From Triops longicaudatus (lineage: Eukaryota; Arthropoda; Branchiopoda; Notostraca; Triopsidae), in assembly GCA_022885665.1 (NCBI GenBank), contig JAGQDJ010000629.1, positions 361,273 to 425,272 on the forward strand: a stretch of 64,000 nucleotides of DNA, given 5' to 3'. A program made the translations under genes and the position numbers. Shown one piece after another: positions 53,017 through 64,000 of this stretch. Position 1 is the first letter of the stretch. Each line of letters starts with the position of its first letter. Under the pieces are notes generated by a model. The model searched no databases, was not told the DNA's origin, and saw nothing but the letters and a program-made list of their open reading frames with translations.

Positions 53017-56000
53017 CCTATTGTTGTGCCAACGAAATTTTCTGACATTTTTTCTATCATTTTCCGCATAAAAAATCTTTTTCAAGAAAAGATCAACAGT
53101 ACTTTTCTGCATTTTGAAGCATCTTTCTTTAATGCATTGAAAGACAAGAAAACGTAAAAGGAAGTATAATTTGTGACTTACAGGACTCACAGGAAATGAA
53201 TAAAGTCCTTTTATTACGGGTAAAAACCTGTATGAATTGTACCGAAGGAGGAAGATTGAATTGAAGGAGGTTTTGTGCACCCAACATTGCTTAGGGTTGG
53301 CCGTGTTGGCTTTTCTTAAAGGAGTTTTGGGCAGTAAGGCGAAAAAAAAGGAAGCACAGCTATTCTTTACGTGTCAGATTTTATCGGCCTCGTAAGGCAA
53401 ATCGTTGAAATATGTTCCGCTTTTAGAACTCGTTCGGTTTTTAAAAGACTTGGGTAGTGGAAAGAAGGGTGAAAAGGTTAAAAGCATGAATGTGAATCGA
53501 AATTTTTATTGAGCACCCCTAGCAAAACGGGAAACCGCTGGGCTGGGGTAATTTGTCATTTAGAACTGTTTTAAGTGCAATTGTATAGCGAAATGAAAAG
53601 TAAGAACGAAAGATTTACGTGTGTACCTACTAATAATCCTTTCTGAATATGAAAAAAGCACATATGGAGTATGCGAGGACGAGTGTATCGGAAGTTTGGA
53701 GGCAAGCCCCGGGGGAAATTTGAAATTGGGAATGCAGTACTTAGATTGCCAACACGGCGAAATTATGAAAGCATATGCGTGAAAGGTGCGCATTTCTCAC
53801 GATGCAAACATACCTATTATATCCCAAAGCTTATCAGCCTGAAAGGCTTTTTCTGTGTCCAAAAGAGGACGAAAAGGAAGATCCCACTGGGGGGTAATCA
53901 TTTTACGAAACTTATCCCTGCCTCTTTAGTTCGCTTATTCTTGCGCCCATAATCAATAAGGCTTATCATGTGATAGTTTCGTTACGGGTGTCCTTTTTTT
54001 CCGTGTATGTGATCAACGACGGAAATATTGGCTTCCATATTGTCAGTCACTTTTCGTGGGGCGTTGTTTTGCAAGTGTGCGTGTTGCTAGCCCATTTCCT
54101 CGAACCATATCATTTTTTTATTCCCTTTTAGTCCTCTACGAACTTGGTTGCCATTTTGTGAAGCTCGGCTTGCCTTAAAAAGGAACTCGTACTGCAACGA
54201 ATAGCAAGTTATGTGGAGCTTCCCAAAAGAACATATAGCTTTAGGCTCGGGAGACACATAATAATGTCACGAAACATAGTAACGTTGATGAATTGCCGTA
54301 ACTAAAACACTACTTTACGCCAATGAGATTCAAGAAGTGTATTCCGTCTTAGTCGCAGCAGGAAACTTTATTTAGGAGGCGCGTAATGAGCTTTCCGCCG
54401 GCCGGCGGACTTGTTTCTTTCGTGATAAGTTTCTTTTTTAATGAAAAATGCTACGTGAAGACCAGCAAGCCAAATGAACAATAACATCAGGAGGGAAATA
54501 AAGAAGATGAAGAGGAAGACGTATTGTGAAAAAAAGGTTCAAGATATCGGTTCCGATACCACTTTTTTGCCTACCCCCATCTATAGGTATATGTATACCT
54601 CTTTTTCTCTCTCCCTTAACCCTCTTGGTAGAGTTTGAACTAGAATTGTTACTTTTCTTTTCGCTATACCGGAGGAGCACACCTTGTTCCGCTTGATTGG
54701 GTTGATTTGGTGCCAGCAAAGGTACACGGCACAACCCAAAAGTCGCCGTTTCGGATTCTGGGGGTTGTTAAAGTTGAGGGTGGCTTTGGTTCCTTTTCAG
54801 AAAGGGTGCTGATGTGGACTTGATGGGTACAGTCAACGTGAGACTGAGCCCCAGGATTTTCCTTAACCCTGCTGCGTTTCGCTTGCTCAGCACAGTTGGG
54901 GGCTCAGCACTTTGGGGTTATCTTACCCTAATTTTCCCCCCGAGAGATGTACAATATTGGGAATAGTGTCAATACTGTCAATGTGAATGAAGGGGCTAAA
55001 AACCCATAGTAGTTATGCGTTTACTTCATGAAGGTAAAAGGAGAGATTGCTGGGCTGGGAATGTAATCTCAAGAATAGTTAAAGGGACATTTATATTTTT
55101 ATGGTAAGCTTCTTTATAACGTCCTTTTTTAAAGCTTAAAACCTGGATTTTTTAGGTGGTTGTGATAGTGTGGCCTAATAGGTTTCCGGGGGCTGTTTCG
55201 AAAACGCGAAGGGTTTGGCAGACCGAGAATTATGGCGTAGCTGGTGCCTATTTCCAATCGGTGTCAGACGCACGCAATCTCGCGTTGACGCCTCTGCATG
55301 CCCGCACAGTTCTCCCCTTCTCTTTCATCCTTCGGCAGGCCTTTTCTATCCATAAGCAATCACCTATACTGCATATACGATTTCGCTGCTGCTGCCGTTC
55401 CTGTTTTCCAATACCTCTGAAGGTGCGATGCTCTTTCTTTGAAATGGCTGTGCGCCGCGTTAGTGGAAGACAGAGAGATGTGCTGTTCACATTCGCCGCT
55501 CCTATGCTTTCCCAGCGAGCTATTGTGGTAACAATCAAAGCAAATCGTTCGATTTGTCGCAGGCGCGTTGCACTTTTTGCAAGCCTCACTTTACAACCCA
55601 GAGGGGAAGAATTTTCCATTTTGTCGTTAGAGGACGTTGCGTTTTTTTCATTGTTGCTGGTTTGCTTCGCAAATCTACTGCTTCATGGAAAACACTTAAG
55701 TAGCTGGTAATGAAGGCGTAATGATACCAGTTTTTGTTTGCACTCCATGTAAATTGGATGCCAGAAAGTAGGATCTAGCCAGCATTGTCCGTGTCTCTCT
55801 AGGAGGAGGCTGACCACTGTTGACGTTTGATGAATGGCGCATTTCTGGGTTGGAAGGTCTTGGCAATTAAACGACAAGACAGTTTAATACTGGGGTAAAA
55901 AACTTGGGGAGACCTTTTTTTTGAGGGATAATGTGAGCCTTAAAACGTTCTACACTCCAATTTTCGATGTACCTAGTGTGTTAGGTAGGTGGATGTTAGT

Positions 56001-59000
56001 GATACGTGGAAACGAGCCAAGCTTCGAATTGCGTGCCACAGGGGATTCGAATAGCGCTTGTAATAAGCAATATATCTCGCGCCGTCACAAGGTGTGCAAC
56101 GCTGACCGTCCGTCCGTCCATTGCGTTTTGGGGGCTGCGGCTAAGCTTATAACACTTGCGTGACCTAAAAGAGCTGCCATATACTTGAACTACCACCGCC
56201 ACTGCCGAAACTTCACACATATTACCACTTTCTTCCATGTTTAAAACATTCACCTCGTCCAGCCAACCAGCATCTCGCCCTGTTACAGAAGCGTAAGGAA
56301 AATTCCCCAGCCAGGGGTGAAGGAAAAAGGAAAAGGTGGAGTCTCCACAGTGTTCTTACTTAAATTGGTTATATAAAAGCCGTAAAAAATACTTTACAAC
56401 GAAATATGCCGCATTAAAGCTCGCAGGTAATTTTTTCGAGTTGATATATGCTTTTATTATCGTTCACATTCAACTTTCCTGATGTAATACTCATAGAGTA
56501 GTGATTCTACCCATACATTCCTGTACGCAGGCAATAACAATCAGTGCTACGTATTTAAGCTAAGAAGCTCGGAATTTCGTCAAATGGCCATTTGCCTTGA
56601 AATAGACATTGTGGCGCAGGAACCCGTGGAATCTTTGGTAGGGGATGAGGTTAGTGAAAAGGTTAAGCTGGGTCAAGATCACTTAGACTTCATCCATCAC
56701 ACGCCCTTGGCTGATGAGTTGCCACCCTTTGCTTGCACTATCGAATCGGTGGGTTTTTCTGTACTGAACTTGTCCAAAGTTAGCTAGGAAACCATCCATC
56801 TTTCAAGCGCAAAGAAACTGCTAAACTGTTTTTTTTTTTCTACTCATTGTCTGAATCAAATCGAGAGCAGAAATATCAATAGTTAAAGAAGAACGTGAAA
56901 GTGCATGTTCAGTTTCTTGAAGAGTTACGAACCTAGTTAGTATCAAAACACCGAAGGCTAGCAAAAAAAGAGGGAGGAGGCAAGTGGCAGTGGTATGCGT
57001 TACAGTGGCAGGAGCTTGGTCTTTTTGTTGACATAAATTCCTCATGCTAAGACAACGCAATTTCCCCCGCATCACACTGGAAGTTGAATTGTTGGAGGCG
57101 CAAAGAGAGGCGCAAAGTTAATGAGACCTTTCCACTTTAAACACAACGCATGTAAATCGTTTCTACGAGTATGTTGCTTGTGCAAACTTGGCGAAGAAAT
57201 GAACCCCTTCCCCACTGTTATTAAAGCGTCTTGGGCCGCCATTACGCTGAAAATCCCAGTTGAGTTTTTTTGGTTCTGCAGCAGTAGGTATGATAAGATT
57301 ACTTGACCTGGATAAGGAAGCTATACAGGACAGGAGATTGACGTTTCTTCCAGGGGCAAAAAGTTTCCGGTCTGGGAAGGTTTTTCTCAGGGTAAGAATC
57401 TCAGTATCGCTGTTGATAAGGAGTTACTAGCCACTGAGTAGAGTTAAGAGGTTAAAAGGTGCATCGGGGGCCAATGGAGACAACCCGTGCAGTCGTACTG
57501 AGCCGAAAAAGGTAAAATCTACAACAGCGGTGAGGCCCCTTTTGTTGAGTTAAGGATCTCGGACTGTTAAAAGATGGTCAACTGACAAATTGTTGTCCTC
57601 TAGAAGATGTTTCGCTTCGGCTTCTTTCAAGGAAGGTTGATAATAGGGTGACAACTGATGAGATGTTCGTCACTTGACAAGGATCAGCGTAGGGTCCATC
57701 CCCTCTTTAAACGACTTAAGCGATTTAATCGATATTTCAGGCGATCTCGCACACCTCCAGGGAGCCCATTACCCATTACACCTCTAAGACAAGAAGGCTT
57801 AATTTGGTAATTATAGGCATTACTTTTCGTGCAGTATTTTTTATAGCTAAAACAGCGCGCGAAAGAAAACAGTTCAAGCGTGTACGTACAATACGCCGAA
57901 CACAGAGGCGAAAAGAAAAGGCAGCTGCTGCTGATGCTGTAAAAGTACACATCAGTGCAAGTACACTTTATAGTTGCTATAAAATGGCGAGGATTTCCCC
58001 CCTTGTGAGAATGAAATTTTGCTCGAGCTCATCTTCGCTCTGCCTTGCCTTAACTACGTAATTATTTCATTAAAAAAGCATCACCAGAGGGGTGCTTAGC
58101 ATTCAAATTGAAAACGCTTTTTTACTTCATCTCCGCCTCTTGCCATTTCGTCCACTGAGTGCCGATCTTGCAAAGTAATTGGTGATTTTGTACAAACTTG
58201 CTTGCCCAGCCAGCACTGAGCGAATTACACGACCTGCGTTGCACGTTAAAAAAGAAAAACACTCACACCATTACAAGCTCACGATCATCAGAAACCGTTC
58301 ACCATTATGGGAGTTGCACTATTGGAACGGAATACTCCAGCATAGCATTAATGTACCACCATGGAATCTCTTCGTTGCAATTGTTCTCGCCAAAAGAGCA
58401 CTCAGAGCTTTGTATTTTCCATACTGAAGTTGTAAATTAACAGCAAACGGCTCGTAAGTTTCACCGCCAAAATTTCCCAGCCATAAAGTATGTATACTTT
58501 CGTTTCTAATGCAAACCAGCCACAAATTTGGGCTTCTTAATAGACTCGCTGTCTCCGTTATGGGGGAAAATAAAGAGCGCAAAAAAGGTAAACTAAAACG
58601 CAGACGCCTATTACTCTTCCCGTTACTCGTGGGACGTATTCTCATGTTTATTAGGCAAAAATATTTCAACTGCGGCGAACGAGGTGCAACCGTGCACTAA
58701 ATCGTCCAACTTTTCAAGTTTATTCCTTGTTCTTCCGCCTTAACTACCTCAACCTAAAAGCGTAAAGACTTAAAAACGTTCACTGGTGCGGTCGGGAAGT
58801 AACTGGGGCCTTACGCATTTGTTTATAGTTAGAGCTCCAAGATCCTTTTTTTTTCTTTTGGCCTTGCAAGCCAAAGAGGTGAGCATCATTAGGTCCCGTT
58901 GAATCGGCCCAATGACACTTATGATATGAGATGATGTTTCTCAGTTTTGGGTTCGGGAAAAAAAAGGTAGCAAGAAAAGTTCGGGTTTTTGGTTCCAGAA

Positions 59001-59096
59001 CTCTTTTATACCTGGTGGGCCTACGTAGGTATGTTATAGGTAAAAGGTAAGAAAGGTAAGAGAACTTGTGTGGCTGCTGCTTGCTGCTGCTGAAGG
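53017..59096. other. Stretch without a recognised gene
   Basis: Contains the GC palindrome at 54394, an Asn/Ser/Gln-rich minus-strand frame at 54438-54734, and the second-longest open frame of the window at 55156-55710 on the plus strand. None is recognised. GCCATTTT-type sites are at 54150 and 57981. Confidence 0.55.
54394..54409. repeat. 16-bp GC palindrome TCCGCCGGCCGGCGGA
   Basis: A perfect palindrome, all G/C except its outer T and A, in AT-rich surroundings. It could be a dimeric protein site or a cruciform-forming element. No gene is seen next to it. Confidence 0.97.
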
Positions 59097-59411
59097 CTAA
59101 GCGGAAACTTGGCGCCTTGACTCGGCGCCCGTCTGTCTCTTGAGCGGCAACACCGAAATGAGTTGGACTTCTTCGTTTTCGGCCGTGTCTCGCTGGTAGG
59201 TTTCGGTCAAGTTCGCCGTCGATAAGCTAGAGACAAGACACAACACGCCGTTCCCCGGGCCAAGAGTCCCGGCCGCGCAAGCTGAACCATTGCCGGCCAG
59301 GTAAGGCACCGCAGCGCAGGTAAAATCGTCAGCTTGCTCTTCTCTTTCCAGCGGTGGAAAGCCGTATTTTCCCCCAAAAGGGGAATAAAAATGTGTGACC
59401 GTCGTTAGTAT
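59097..59411 (-). other. GC-rich open segment, possible exon or CpG-rich promoter
   Basis: The minus strand is open for 104 codons, from just after a TAA to a TAG at 59099-59097, in DNA clearly richer in G+C and CpG than its surroundings. There is no ATG start, so it would need splicing. The perfect branch-point sequence TACTAAC lies on the minus strand at 59410-59404, followed by a T-rich tract, but I see no clean AG acceptor. On the plus strand the same DNA ends in a strong donor, GGCCAG|GTAAGG at 59301, and would be a 5' UTR-type first exon. The peptide is not recognised in either direction. Confidence 0.25.
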
Positions 59412-62400
59412 TTAAAGTTTTCCAGGATCTTTGTCTCTCTTTCTACACCATCAAGACTTGCCAAGACTAATTTGGTGCCGATGGGTTGTTTAGGGTTCAT
59501 TTCTCTTGTTTTAGAACCCCAGGAAACTTTTGTCAATGAACCACCGTAAGTTTTACGATTAGTACCAAAAAAAGATACGGGTCCCGAAAAATCTCTGTAG
59601 CGTATTGGAGTTTGAAAACTTCGCCTTATCGCTGTTGTCCATCAACCAAAGAACAAATTGGGTTAGTTGCAAAAGCATCTGTTTTGGTCGTCTAAGAAGA
59701 CTAACCTGTTTAGGCAGTCCATAAATGGGACATGGGACATGGGACATAGTTAACGTCAAAGATCTTCCCGTGAACAGGAACAGCAAAATGAAAAGAACAA
59801 ATAAAAAAGGGCAATTTTTTAAAAATCTTTATTGATCCTCAGCACGCGCTACAGGATTTTGATCGCCGTCTTAACTAATGCTAAATGCCCTAGTAGAACT
59901 CCTCCCTCGGCTATTATTGCCTCATGTGGTCTTGTATACTAAATATGTGATTCTCCGAACCCTGCGATAGATAGGGAATTTCAGGGGACAACGAGAACGA
60001 AAAATGGAGAGAAATAGAAATAAAATGCATTTTTACCTTTGTCTCATGGTGGAGAACCTGCGGAGCTTGGGAGTGCGGGTAGATCCCTGCCCGACTTAAC
60101 ATGCTGGGAACGTCCGTCAACATGGAGAGAGCTCAGTAGTGGAATTAGCGTACTACCTGTACTGTCCGCCCGGCGATGCCGCAAACAGCAACACTTGTGC
60201 ACTACTACTCGTCTCAAAATAGCAGATCTATGCTTTTCGCGTAAGGAGTGTTAAATCTCCTTTGCTTTCGTCTTATTTCCTTCCCGTATGTCTTCCAAAT
60301 ATTGGAACTTCAAATTTTTATTTCTCTAATACGGGTATATGGCACCAGGCCTAAGAGACAGGCCGACGTAATTCTAAATCTTCCACACACTTACGAGCCA
60401 CCAAATATGTCTGTGGTTTTGTTTCCATGTAAATTCTGGGTAAGAAACATACGTGTCTTCGTAACAGCGTTCTTTTTTTGTTACATGTAGAGTTGCATTT
60501 AATTGACGCTCGATTTGAGTAATTCTCCGATTCAGTTTAATTTCAAAACTTGCTTAAGTGCGCACCAGGGTCTTCATAACACACACGGTTTTTTCGACGT
60601 TTTGTATTTTCAAGGTGAAAAATCCACACAGAGAACTGATGTGTTCAATTTGTATTAAGTTTCTGATGGTGGAAAAACACACACTCTTTTAGCCTTGTCC
60701 GATCCAGCTAAAATTGAGGGGTCGGGCGATGTTCGAAGGTTGTGGACTCAGGTTTAATGAGTACACCGAAGGCTAGCTAAACTGATCAGGGACTGAGTCT
60801 GGGGTAAAACAAATTTTTCAACGTGGATGGATACACTGGAGCGAAAAGATCCTTCTGTAAGCGACAGGGCTAGTTCAGAGCACGGCCGTTACGGACCCCG
60901 CTACGGCTACGTCTGGTGGTGCTATACGAAGAAGGCAACGGTTAGGGTCTCTCTACTAGGTCCCTGTGGGTCTTCGCATGGAGATGTTCCTTCCCTGTGT
61001 GTCTGTGCTAGGCCATGCATAAAGGGGCGGGATGGTAAACTTTGGGTCGGGTGGAGGATAAAGGAGGTGGGGAGGTTGGGTGCAGGGCTCCGTACCCTTT
61101 CCACCACTCGCTTGCTTTTGTTGTTGGGGCGACTGTGTTCGCCCCACCGCGCTTCTTAGACACACAGTCAAGGGAGGGGGAGAGGTGGGTACGCCTTCTA
61201 AGAGCCCTAGGATTTAAGGGGCAGGTCAGGGAGGGGCAGATACCGCCCGGGAAAAATACGCCTCCTAGGATTACAATTGGAGGAGTTACTCACCAATGTG
61301 TGCAACGGTTCACGCCCCGCCAACTCGTGCCGGAGCAACTCCGTCCACGTGTCACGTTGGATTTGCCTGGCTTGCCAGGAGTCGAACGAGCGTTCACGCT
61401 CACGCTCTCGCGCTAACTCAGCTCCCGCTGGCTTCCGAAGGCGATAGGGGGGAACTTTTTAACTCCCCTCCCTTGCTGCTTCTTGGGGTCCTCTTTTTTG
61501 TTAAAAAAAGGGACATTAGCCAAGGGAAGTTTGCATGCCAGGCGTCCTGCCAAATGAACGTAAGTCCCTTTAATGAACCGCGTTCTCGGATGCTCACGCA
61601 GCAGACGGCCAAGCGGCAAGCTCTGTTGCTAGCATGTTTTGTTTTCGACAGCGTTTGACAATTAACGAGCTCCGTCGCAAAACAAGGTTAGCCTTACCCT
61701 GAAGGGTGGTGTATTAAGGGATTGCAGAGGGAATTTAAGTGGTGAAGAAAAACATATCGGGTCTGCATAATTGAGTCCAAGGAAGTGACGCAAGAAAAGG
61801 CTCTTTTTTGTGAGCGATTCAGAATTCGATAGCGTAGAACACGAAAGTTGTTTCATGACGAGTAACGCTTGAGTTCGGTGAGCCCACAGCGATAATAATT
61901 GTAGCATGCCAGTGCAATGCAACGTCATCTGTATTCCGACAATGTCGAGGAGGAGCATGTTGATTTTCTTTCGGAGTCTCGAAAATCCCGGTTGTTATTG
62001 ACAGGGACTCTGGCTAGACAGGCAAGCCTGCGTGAGTGTAAGTTTGACTGGGTTATGGTACCTTTAATAGTACAAAGAGAGCGCAGAGCTTGCTATTGGT
62101 CCGCTTTTCTTTAAATGCTATAAACGAGGCTCGTTACTATGCAACGAGCCTTTTTAAAACTTACCAATAGCGAGTAAATAATGAAAATCTGGGTAAAGTA
62201 ATTAGAATATGGGTAGTAGAGCCCATCGAAAGAAAAATGTTGAAATATATTAAAATTTGGCTCTGCGAAGATCTTCCACGCTAGCTTGGGAATGCTTGTT
62301 TTTCAACAAGGCGTTCTTATTCATAATTTTGAGAAACTGAAGAACAGTTCTATACGGTATAGAACCCTTGCATTTTGTTGAAAAGTTGGTAGACATCCAA

Positions 62401-63988
62401 CATTTGGGTGTACTAAACCTTAATTTGCGAGCCAAATTTTAGGTGCCTCCATTTCTCATCTAATTCTTTTTTTTTTGTCAGACATTGTCAATAACTGTTT
62501 TATCCTGTGTACAGAAAGACATGTCTCCAGATTATTTTGTAATGTTACCTTTGCAATTTCACTATTCTACAAGACTAAGTTTAATGTGGTCAACAATAAA
62601 TGCGGTCTACCTTTCACGTGGGCAAATGTGACTGAGTACTTTGAAGAGCGGAAGCATTCCCAAACGTCCATACGAGGTTGCTCGTCCATACGAGTCTAGA
62701 AGAACACGGAAGTTTCGTAGAGGGGTTTTCCAAAAGATAAAGCTCAAATCTTGATTTTAATAAGATCAAGTATCTTTCGGTAACAAGGCAAGTAATGTGT
62801 TCAAATGAGAAATCTTATTTTCCTCTCTTTCGTGGTGTATGTTGTATTAGGAACCATTGTTCAAATCAATTTTTCTTGTCTCTCGACAAATAAAGTCGCA
62901 TTATGAGAGTTCTCGACTTTTGAGAGAAAAAATGTAACCGTGTCATAGTTAAGGGCAACGAGCCTTACGCGGGCTGTGTTTGGGGTTATTTTTAACTTTG
63001 TTTACGTTTAAGTATATTATCATTCTCTTATGACATGTAATTTACTCTGACAAAAGTATTCTCATTCATTTTTTCATAGTTTTTGTCCTTGCAACTTCGA
63101 CATATTAGCTCGCGCAGTACTACCTCATCATAATGAAAACTGAACTGGACAAAAGATTAGCGAGGTTTCTATAGTAGTTGTAAAAATATAGGCGCAAAAA
63201 CAGCCCAGTATGCATAGCACCTAATAGAAGAACGGAAACCCATTTCATTGTTACCTATTTCAATTGTATAACCGCAAATTTATTGTTACGAATTAGTCAC
63301 AGTTCATTGAGTGACCTCGTGGGGTGCTAGAATAATTTATAAAAGATTTGTCCCATTTTGCATGTTTTCATAATGAAAATTGTGATGAGCTGTTATATTG
63401 ACCTTTGAATTTAATTATTGTGTATAGCAAATTAACAAGCTTTAAAATGTTCTGTTCTGTATACAAAATTATCACAAACATTTAAGTATGTCCGTGTGCG
63501 TAACTGGACTTGTCTGGCTCTCAAAGACGGATCTGCGACGAAGTATTCTTTATTAAGCGACTAAGTATATCCAATTACAGTCTCATAAATAATTACTTAA
63601 ATAACCTCCGTCTTGATTGCGTACTGAATTAGTATGTTTTAGAATGTCGCCTTCTAGGAAACATTTTTCGTTGCTTAATTACTCCCGGTAGGGATAACGA
63701 TAAGGGACACAACTGACAGCCTGTATGTTGTACATGGATTAATCATTCATACGGTTATTGTAGACATTTTGAATGTTTTGATATTAATTACACATTAGGT
63801 AATTAACTGGGCTAAATTAGAGTTAGAACTTTTATCTATCAGTACCATCTGTGAAACCCTTCCTGTACTAACCGAGCCGTTGAATGTCTAGAACCACGAC
63901 CCTTCTTTCAAGTGCATTCAACTTAATTTTTCATATTATTTACATCTATCTTATTTGTTTAGAAGAGCGTTGCCTTGTTACAAGCATG
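59412..63988. other. Stretch without a recognised gene
   Basis: A heptamer tandem repeat (ATGGGAC three times) lies at 59725-59745. A GC-richer segment, 60827-61660, holds three overlapping plus-strand open frames. A 9-bp hairpin followed by T bases is at 62127-62155. The last 1.5 kb is AT-rich with nothing recognisable. Confidence 0.55.
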
Positions 63989-64000
63989 ATATATATATAT
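63989..64000 (+). repeat. (AT)n tract cut by the window edge
   Basis: At least six AT units run to the last base of the window. Its true length is unknown. Confidence 0.85.

Overview
This is eukaryotic, intron-bearing nuclear DNA, almost certainly from an arthropod. It is AT-rich by eye, with long pure TTA/ATT microsatellites, no operons, no long ORFs outside one gene, and good GT-AG splice signals. The one certain gene is a buttonhead/Sp-family zinc-finger transcription factor of the Sp6-9 (Sp8/Sp9-like) class on the minus strand near the centre (main exon 34070-35566). Order and species cannot be fixed from the sequence. The gene spacing and the microsatellites suggest a large-genome arthropod, possibly a crustacean, but that is a guess.

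Layout. Positions 1 to about 33.7 kb are downstream of the Sp gene. This is AT-rich DNA with scattered GC-richer pockets, two long (TTA)n arrays (14874-15034 and 17708-17842), a perfect 34-bp inverted repeat (11986-12069), and a diverged inverted-repeat pair bracketing about 1.2 kb (27921-29129). A poly(A) signal at 33741-33746 ends a short 3' UTR. The terminal Sp exon holds the SP box, serine/threonine-rich and alanine-rich segments, the Btd box, three C2H2 fingers and the stop codon. Its 5' edge is a clear splice acceptor, so the ATG at 35611 is intronic. Upstream on the same strand, 40603-40692 is a well-bordered 90-nt candidate exon whose open frame joins the Sp frame without a shift. A second candidate exon lies at 42017-42105. 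From 42.1 to 64 kb I recognise no gene, but I note several GC-rich open segments, a canonical G-quadruplex motif, a 16-bp all-GC palindrome and candidate first or terminal exons.

Interpretation. The window looks like the regulatory landscape of a single developmental regulator. Sp6-9 proteins act in appendage outgrowth in the animals where they have been studied. Large non-coding flanks, and an apparent excess of GCCAT[T/C]TT (PHO/YY1-type) sites between 24.9 and 58 kb, fit that picture. I found no rRNA, tRNA, CRISPR array, reverse transcriptase, transposase or viral gene. I found no clearly new biological system. The most checkable new points are the upstream Sp exons, the two inverted-repeat structures and a few unexplained GC-rich open segments.
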